Position numbers and translations under genes: made by a program. The notes under the pieces were generated by a model, which searched no databases, had not been told where the DNA came from, and worked only from the letters and a program-made list of their open reading frames with translations. Source: Sphingosinicella soli (lineage in GTDB: Bacteria; Pseudomonadota; Alphaproteobacteria; Sphingomonadales; Sphingomonadaceae). Taken from it: 57,723 nucleotides of DNA. Positions within the stretch are counted from its first letter, which is position 1; every line of letters begins with the position of its first letter. The DNA lies in assembly GCF_014199685.1 (NCBI RefSeq), contig NZ_JACHNZ010000025.1, positions 1 to 57,723 of the forward strand, written 5' to 3'. This document shows positions 52,629 through 57,723 of this stretch, in pieces.

Positions 52629-53845
52629 GCTACAATCCGCTCTTTGCGCAATCGTTCGATATCGACAGCCTTCATACCGAGGCGATCACCGAGAATTTCG
52701 TCCGTATGCTGGCCCATCAGCGGCGGCGCCGCATAATCATTGATCGGCGTTTCCGACATACGCACCGGGCTGCGGATCAGCTTTGCAGTGTCGGCGGTCG
52801 GATGCGGCACTTCCACCACCATCTCGCGGTGACGGATCTGTGGATCGTCGAATGCCATCGCCATGTCGTTGATCGGCGCGCACATCACGTTCGCCGCCTG
52901 GAATCGTTCAACCCACTCCGCCACGGGCCGTTCTGCAATGATCGACTGGAGCGTGCCCAGGATTTCGTGGCGGTTGCGGAAACGGTCGCGGCGCAGCTTG
53001 TAACGCGCGTCCGCCGCGATTTCAGGCCGGCCGATCACAGCACAAAAGCGTGCGAAGTGCGCATCCTGTGAAGCCTGAAGCATGATCGCGCCGTCGGAGC
53101 AGGCAAAATCTTGCGCAGGAAACGAGGCCGCCGTCATATTCCCAAGCCGCATCGGCTGGTCGCCCGACAGCAGAAATGCCATGGCGCGATGCGACAGCGC
53201 CGCCACCGTGGCATCCAGTATACCGATATCGATATGCTGACCCGCTCCGCCCTGAGCGTCGCGGTGATACAGTGCGGCAAGGATGGCATAGGCAGCCGTC
53301 ATGCCTGCCATGATGTCTCCAAATGCCATGCCGATCCTGATCGGGGGACCGCACAGTTCCCCGGTCAGGCTCATCGCGCCGCTCAGCGCCTGAAATACAA
53401 GATCCTGCCCCGGCTTCGTCGCATAGGGACCGGTCTGCCCGAAGCCGGTCAGCGAACAGTAGACGATTGCCGGATTGACCTGCCGGATCGATGCATAATC
53501 CAGCCCGTAACGCGCCAGATCGCCGACCTTGAAATTTTCCAGCAGGACGTCCGACTGAGCGGCAAGACCCCGGATGATATCCTGCCCCTGCGGCGTGGCC
53601 ATATCGACGCAGATCGCCTTCTTGTTGCGATTGCAAGCGATATAGAACGCTGACTCGGCGGTCTCTTCGCCCTGCGCGTTTTTCAGAAACGGCGGGCCGT
53701 AAGCGCGCATTTCATCTCCGGAGCCGCCCGGTCGTTCCACCTTCACCACCTCCGCGCCCAGGTCGGCGAGGAGTTGCGTCGCGTACGGGCCGGAGAGTAT
53801 CCGCCCGAGGTCGAGGACTTTGATGCCGTCGAGCGCGCGCGCCAT
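52625..53845 (-). CDS. Family III CoA-transferase (CaiB/BaiF, formyl-CoA transferase type)
   Basis: This 406-residue protein has the family III motifs KVLDLGRILSGPYATQLLADLGAEVVKVE (best read as VLDLGRILSGPYATQLLADLG near 10-30), LLENFKVGDLARYGLDY, SLTGFGQTGPY and the catalytic Asp177 in IGMAFGDIMAG. It moves CoA between carboxylic acids through an aspartyl-CoA anhydride, so it probably activates the acid side chain or ring-fission product. The true start is the ATG at 53845, which shares one base with the preceding stop (TGATG); a longer frame to 54121 is not coding. Confidence 0.9.
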   Translation of the reverse strand: MARALDGIKVLDLGRILSGPYATQLLADLGAEVVKVERPGGSGDEMRAYGPPFLKNAQGEETAESAFYIACNRNKKAICVDMATPQGQDIIRGLAAQSDVLLENFKVGDLARYGLDYASIRQVNPAIVYCSLTGFGQTGPYATKPGQDLVFQALSGAMSLTGELCGPPIRIGMAFGDIMAGMTAAYAILAALYHRDAQGGAGQHIDIGILDATVAALSHRAMAFLLSGDQPMRLGNMTAASFPAQDFACSDGAIMLQASQDAHFARFCAVIGRPEIAADARYKLRRDRFRNRHEILGTLQSIIAERPVAEWVERFQAANVMCAPINDMAMAFDDPQIRHREMVVEVPHPTADTAKLIRSPVRMSETPINDYAAPPLMGQHTDEILGDRLGMKAVDIERLRKERIVA

Positions 53846-54840
53846 CAGACCGCTGCCCAGTTGGCGATGCAGCGGGCGGCGAGCGCCTGGCGCGCCGCAG
53901 CGGCAGGCGCGACGGCAGCCGCAGACCGCACGCGGCGCAGCGCGCGATGCAGCGACATTTCCCACGTGAATCCCATCGCGCCGTGAATCTGAATGGCGTT
54001 TTCGACGACGAGCGGCAGCATTTCGCCAGCCAGAGCAACAGCGACATCGCACGCATCGGCAAGATCGCCGTAACGACCATCCCAGGCAAGTGCGGCATAC
54101 GCGATACTGGTCTGCACGCATTCCAGCCGATAATGATCGCGCGCGAGATCCGTCGATACCACTTGCTGCCCCGACAGAGGTTTGCCGAATTGACGCCTGC
54201 CGCTCGCATGGCCACAGGCGGCCGAGAAGGCCGCCTCCGCAGCGCCGAGCATGTCTGCGGCCCGCAATGTACCGTAGAGCTGGATCAACCGGTCCGGGTC
54301 GCCGACCCGCAGCGCAGGCGTGTCCGTCAGCACGATGTCGCCGTAGGGGCGTTCGAGATCAAGGGCGATCGACGGGCTTATCGCAACACCCGTCTGCGTG
54401 GCCTCGATCATGAAAACGCCTTCGGGTGCGGCGATCAGGATACGGTCGGCACTGGGGGCCGAGACAATGTTGGCGGCCACACCTGAAAGCCGCGTGTTTA
54501 CGCCCGTGCCGCGGACGATGCCGTCGAACGCAATACCGACCGTGCCGATCAATGTGCCGTCAATCAAACCCTCTGCGGCCCATGCGGCGGCGATTGCCTC
54601 CGCCATGGGATACGAAAGCAGCGCCGCACCGGCGGCACGCGTCACCAGCCACGCGACGCCCGCACCGAGACCGAGGCCGCCGACCGCCGGATCAGCCATC
54701 ACCGCCAACGATCCGTCGGCAGCCACGCGCGCGGCGATATCGCGCGCGGACTGGCCATGACATACCGCAAAGCTTCGGGCAGACGACGCCCGGAACGCCT
54801 CCTGATCTTCCGTCAGCGCTATATCTTCGATCATCATCAT
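53845..54840 (-). CDS. Acyl-CoA dehydrogenase, short subunit (FadE/ChsE type)
   Basis: This 331-residue protein shows acyl-CoA dehydrogenase features late in the chain (GRRQFGKPLSGQQVVS, IQIHGAMGFTWEMSLH) but lacks the well-formed N-terminal FAD-contacting segments of its partner. Steroid-degrading bacteria make such short and long subunits from paired genes that assemble into alpha2beta2 dehydrogenases (ChsE1/ChsE2 type) with half the usual FAD sites. The adjacent 395-residue gene, joined by ATGA, is the natural partner. It would desaturate an unusual, bulky acyl-CoA. Confidence 0.85.
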   Translation of the reverse strand: MMMIEDIALTEDQEAFRASSARSFAVCHGQSARDIAARVAADGSLAVMADPAVGGLGLGAGVAWLVTRAAGAALLSYPMAEAIAAAWAAEGLIDGTLIGTVGIAFDGIVRGTGVNTRLSGVAANIVSAPSADRILIAAPEGVFMIEATQTGVAISPSIALDLERPYGDIVLTDTPALRVGDPDRLIQLYGTLRAADMLGAAEAAFSAACGHASGRRQFGKPLSGQQVVSTDLARDHYRLECVQTSIAYAALAWDGRYGDLADACDVAVALAGEMLPLVVENAIQIHGAMGFTWEMSLHRALRRVRSAAAVAPAAAARQALAARCIANWAAV

Positions 54841-56024
54841 GTCTTCGGCAATTTGAGTATGCGCTGGGCGATGATGCCGAGCTGAACAGCGCTGGCCCCG
54901 GCCTGAATCGTTTCAGCCCGACTGCGCAGGTAGAGCTCGTCAAACCGCTCGATCGCACGCTTCGTCACCGTGGAGAGCGGCCTGGATGCCTGCGCCAGCA
55001 TCTCCCGCGCCAACACGGCGATGCGCTGGTGAGCTTCGCTCCAATGCAGTTTGATGATGCTGCCCTCGCCGTTGATTGCCCCGCCGCGCGTCAGCGAAAG
55101 AACCGTTCGGCGCACCAGGCGGCGCAGCACCTCGATATCCGAATAGCAGGCGCCGAGCCGATCGAGATAGGCGGGCTCATCCAGCAACACCGAAAGCCGC
55201 GGGTCTGATCGACATGCCGCCACCAGGTGGCGCAGTTCGTTTTCGAACAGGGATGCGCGGTACATTCGGTTGATCGCACGCTCCACTTCCAGCACCCGGC
55301 CCGCGCCCGCCCATCCCTGGTTGACGCCGCCCAGCACGGCATCGGTATCGACGCGGACATCGTCGAAAACGACTTCGCAGAAATTCGCGCGGCCATTGAT
55401 CTGGTCGATCTGGCGGACCGTGATGCCCGGAGCATCCATCGGCACGATGAACATACTGAGGCTGGCGTGGCGAAGCGCAGGATCTCCGGTGCGCGCCAGC
55501 ACGAGGCAGAGGTCCGCGTGCTGGGCAAAGCTGGTCCAGATTTTCGAACCGGTGATAATCCAGCCCTCGCCGCTTTCCGTAGCGCGTGTCCGCACCGCCG
55601 CGAGGTCCGATCCGGCTTCGGATTCAGAAAACCCCTGACACCAGATATCCCTCATCGTGAGGATATTGCGCAGATAGCGAACCTTTTGCGCTTCCGTGCC
55701 GACGGCCAGAATGACCGGCCCGATCATGTCCTTGCCGATGCCGTTCAGGCTATCGGGCAGTCCGACACGGCCCAGCTCTTCGTTCGCGACGAGCTGTTCG
55801 ACCAGCGTCTGTCCCTGACCGCCATAATCGCGCGGCCAGGTGAAGCCGGCGAACCCAGCCTCGTAAAGCGATCGTTCCCAGGCGATCTGTTCGGCAAACA
55901 CGGGAGCGGCATAGTCCGCCCGGTCCGGCATCCAGGTGCGCGGAAAATTGCCAGCGATCCAGTCGCGCACGGCTTGACGATATCCCTGCTCCGGACAATC
56001 AACCGCGACGGCGGCGGCGCTCAT
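54837..56024 (-). CDS. Acyl-CoA dehydrogenase, full-length subunit (FadE/ChsE type)
   Basis: This 395-residue acyl-CoA dehydrogenase has FAGFTWPRDYGGQG, WCQGFSESEAGSDLAAVRTRA (FAD/substrate contact; key part FSESEAGSDLA) and GWIITGSKIWTSFAQHADL in the expected places, and a C-terminal helical domain. It has the FAD-binding half of a probable heterotetramer with the short partner encoded next. It is the first gene of the nine-gene minus-strand operon; the divergent IclR gene starts 280 bases away. The long-chain fatty acid type of beta-oxidation is possible, but gene company favours a cyclic acyl-CoA. Confidence 0.87.
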   Translation of the reverse strand: MSAAAVAVDCPEQGYRQAVRDWIAGNFPRTWMPDRADYAAPVFAEQIAWERSLYEAGFAGFTWPRDYGGQGQTLVEQLVANEELGRVGLPDSLNGIGKDMIGPVILAVGTEAQKVRYLRNILTMRDIWCQGFSESEAGSDLAAVRTRATESGEGWIITGSKIWTSFAQHADLCLVLARTGDPALRHASLSMFIVPMDAPGITVRQIDQINGRANFCEVVFDDVRVDTDAVLGGVNQGWAGAGRVLEVERAINRMYRASLFENELRHLVAACRSDPRLSVLLDEPAYLDRLGACYSDIEVLRRLVRRTVLSLTRGGAINGEGSIIKLHWSEAHQRIAVLAREMLAQASRPLSTVTKRAIERFDELYLRSRAETIQAGASAVQLGIIAQRILKLPKT

Positions 56025-56196
56025 CGCACCATCGCCCGAACGAGCCGACTGCGCCCATGAGTTTGCTGTTTACTGACGTGCATCAATCTCACCGGTCCGC
56101 GACGGAGCCTGTGCAGGCCCCCGATTTTCTCTGATGCTCGATCCTTTCGATTCAGCGGCGCACTCGCAACCCCCAAAACCGAGCCGCCGGACCGTT

Positions 56197-56213
56197 TGTC
56201 CAGTTAATGGACA
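56197..56213. promoter_or_regulatory. Perfect palindrome in the IclR/operon divergent promoter region
   Basis: TGTCCA-GTTAA-TGGACA is a perfect 6-5-6 dyad in the 280-base region between the nine-gene operon and the iclR-type gene. It is a strong candidate for the IclR operator, and related sites occur at 45772-45788 and, weaker, at 43942-43958. Nothing else recognisable was seen in 56025-56304. Confidence 0.6.
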
Positions 56214-56304
56214 TGTTGATCGGCAGATCGTGGTTGTTTAGAGCGGCGGCAGCGCGCACTCTCCATCATGCGGGCCACGACCGGACGAAAGGTAGGCATG
56301 AAGG

Positions 56305-57141
56305 ATGGCAGAGCTGGAGGACACGGTCGCCATGACGAAGCAGGATGCAAGCTCGGGCGGCACTCAGGCGGTTTCCCGCGCGGCCCGCATCCTGCGGATG
56401 ATCGCACGGCGAGGCATAGAGGGGACGCGGCTGACCCAGTTGACCCGCTATACCGGGCTGCCGCATCCGACCGTGCGTCGCATACTGAAATGCCTGATCA
56501 TAGAGGGGCTGGTGATCCAGGACGCCGCGTCCAAGCTCTATCGCCTCGGACCGTTGAATTTCGAGCTTGGCCTGGCGACGCTGCGAGAGGTCAACTCGGA
56601 GCGGGCCTACCAGCAAATTCTGGCCAACCTCGCTCAGGCGTCCGGAGATACGGTCTATCTGATGGCGCGCAGCGGTGCAGACGTCGTCTGCCTGGACAGA
56701 GCCGAAGGCAGCTTTCCCATACGCGCACATCTGTTCAGTATCGGCGGCAGGCGACCACTGGGGTTCGGCGCTGCCGGATTGGCACTGCTCTCATCGCTGT
56801 GCGATGCCGATATCCAGCGTATCATCGCGATCAACGCGCATGAAATCGAGGTCCATCCGCGCCTGTCGATCGAGTATCTCATGGACGCGATCGAACGCAC
56901 GCGGGCAAGGGGTTATGCCATTACCTCCGACATCTACACCATGGGCATAGGATCAGTCGGGGTCGCGATCCCGAACGGCGATCAGGATCCGGTTTACGCC
57001 CTCAATCTGTCCACGGTTGGTGCGGACCGATTTACGCCCGGCCGGATTGCGGAATTACAGCGCCTTATGGTCGCGCAGATCGCGCAGACACGCGATATCA
57101 GACCCATGCTCACTGATGAGATGGAGCGCGACTATTCATAA
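56305..57141 (+). CDS. IclR-family transcriptional regulator
   Basis: This 278-residue regulator has an N-terminal winged helix-turn-helix (AARILRMIARRGIEGTRLTQLTRYTGLPHPTVRRILKCL; recognition part TGLPHPTVRRIL) and a C-terminal effector domain (GDTVYLMARSGADVVCLDRAEG, PLGFGAAGLALLSSL, GYAITSDIYTMGIGSVGVAIP). Members sense aromatic or acid intermediates and control adjacent catabolic operons. The ATG at 56305 has GAAGG upstream; a second ATG at 56332 is possible. It is divergent from the nine-gene operon, and a perfect 17-bp dyad between them is its likely binding site. Confidence 0.88.
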   Translation: MAELEDTVAMTKQDASSGGTQAVSRAARILRMIARRGIEGTRLTQLTRYTGLPHPTVRRILKCLIIEGLVIQDAASKLYRLGPLNFELGLATLREVNSERAYQQILANLAQASGDTVYLMARSGADVVCLDRAEGSFPIRAHLFSIGGRRPLGFGAAGLALLSSLCDADIQRIIAINAHEIEVHPRLSIEYLMDAIERTRARGYAITSDIYTMGIGSVGVAIPNGDQDPVYALNLSTVGADRFTPGRIAELQRLMVAQIAQTRDIRPMLTDEMERDYS

Positions 57142-57184
57142 AGCCTTCCGCGCTGCTTTTCATCTTGTTCGAAAGTGAAACCCG

Positions 57185-57634
57185 ATGCTCAGTTTGCAGC
57201 AGATATCCGATCGGCTGGAGATACAGGATCTTGTCGCCGCGTACAGCGCGGCGGTTGACAGTTCCGATTGGGATGGGCTGGACGCAGTGTTTACGCCCGA
57301 CGCCATCATCGACTACACGGAGGTCGGGGGGCCGCGCGGCGATCTTTCCACGATCAAGGCCTATCTTGCGCGCGTCATGCCCGAATTCAAATCCTTCCAG
57401 CACATGACGGGCCCGACCCAGCTCACCATCCGAAACGACGGGGCGACCGGAAGGACGATCGTGTTCAACCCTATCGTGTTCAGCCAAGGCGAAAATGAAC
57501 ACGTCCTGTTCGTCGGGCTTTGGTATTGCGATACGTTCGTTCGCGTCGAAAACGGATGGCGTATCCGTGAACGGCGCGAGGAACGCTGCTATATGCACAA
57601 CATGCCGGGCTGGTTTGTACAGCAGCCGGCCTAG
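57185..57634 (+). CDS. SnoaL-like / NTF2-fold protein
   Basis: This 149-residue protein matches the SnoaL_4 subgroup of the NTF2-like fold, from the N-terminal QQISDRLEIQDLVAAYSAAVDSSDWDGLDAVF through the DYTEVGG loop and VRVENGWRIRERREE at the end. Relatives include ketosteroid isomerase, scytalone dehydratase and small dehydratases/cyclases that bind flat ring compounds in a conical pocket. No single catalytic residue set proves a reaction here; Tyr and His in QHMTGPT and CYMHNMP are candidates. It lies 43 bases after the IclR gene in the same direction, so it may belong to the same regulon. Confidence 0.78.
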   Translation: MLSLQQISDRLEIQDLVAAYSAAVDSSDWDGLDAVFTPDAIIDYTEVGGPRGDLSTIKAYLARVMPEFKSFQHMTGPTQLTIRNDGATGRTIVFNPIVFSQGENEHVLFVGLWYCDTFVRVENGWRIRERREERCYMHNMPGWFVQQPA

Positions 57635-57660
57635 GTGTTTAGTCCCTCGTTTTGATGGTG

Positions 57661-57682
57661 CGGTTCTCTGATAAACCGTTTT
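57661..57682 (+). terminator. Possible terminator after the SnoaL-like gene
   Basis: CGGTT pairs with AACCG (5 bp, eight-base loop) followed by TTTT, 27 bases past the SnoaL-like stop codon. The stem is short, so this is tentative. Confidence 0.35.
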
Positions 57683-57723
57683 GGCTGCTCGGACCATATT
57701 TTGCAGACATATTCATATGGGGT

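Noticed and set aside
52625-54121. Extended start of the CoA-transferase at 54121
   Set aside because: The added region is Arg/Cys-rich, has no homology and overlaps the acyl-CoA dehydrogenase gene; the ATG at 53845 shares one base with that gene's stop and begins at the conserved family N-terminus.

Overview
The window is GC-rich and gene-dense. It looks like an alphaproteobacterial chromosome, most likely Sphingomonadales: it has four large TonB-dependent receptors, a FecI/FecR-type regulatory pair, exported amidohydrolases and a large operon for degrading a cyclic organic compound. No rRNA, tRNA or CRISPR array was seen. The taxon is inferred from gene content and style, not from a marker gene.

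Layout. (1) 1-883: the 5' end of an IS3-family element runs off the left edge, followed by a GFA-type zinc protein and a decayed fragment of a second IS3-type transposase. (2) 884-8514, minus strand: ECF sigma factor, FecR anti-sigma, an STN-containing TonB receptor and two exported phosphoesterases (a phospholipase C-like enzyme and a metallophosphatase). This reads as one surface-signalled import and hydrolysis unit. (3) 8775-14864: an FbpABC-type iron(III) ABC transporter (minus) diverges from a TonB receptor (plus), with two Fur-box-like palindromes between them. (4) 15185-21763: an AraC regulator diverges from an FAD-linked oxidase, a TonB receptor and a cupin; across a bidirectional terminator lie a glyoxalase I and a second cupin. 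(5) 22043-33980, plus strand: PepSY membrane protein, amino-acid permease and esterase end at a terminator. A Fur-like box then precedes a siderophore-type TonB receptor and three overlapping exported amidohydrolases, the last a beta-propeller/amidohydrolase fusion. (6) 33999-57634: an AraC regulator, then a large catabolic island.

The island contains a P450 with its own [2Fe-2S] ferredoxin and several dehydrogenases (minus: epimerase-type SDR; plus: 3-hydroxyisobutyrate-dehydrogenase type, ALDH, SDR). A second block holds an SDR, a luciferase-like monooxygenase, an alpha/beta hydrolase and a 3-ketosteroid-dehydrogenase-like flavoprotein. A tightly coupled nine-gene minus-strand operon (56024 to 46306) encodes two acyl-CoA dehydrogenases, a family III CoA-transferase, a second KstD-like flavoprotein, an HsaA-type flavin monooxygenase, an extradiol dioxygenase, a meta-cleavage-product hydrolase, a 6-oxocamphor-hydrolase-like retro-Claisenase and an SDR. 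An IclR regulator and a SnoaL-like protein are divergent from it. The set resembles 9,10-seco steroid degradation (HsaA, HsaC, HsaD, KstD, paired ChsE-type dehydrogenases) combined with bicyclic beta-diketone cleavage of the camphor type. It could degrade a polycyclic terpenoid or steroid-like compound, but the substrate is not visible in the sequence. A 17-bp palindrome recurs before three transcription units of the island and is a candidate IclR operator. Two genes appear to start at CTG inside a CTGA stop/start overlap.
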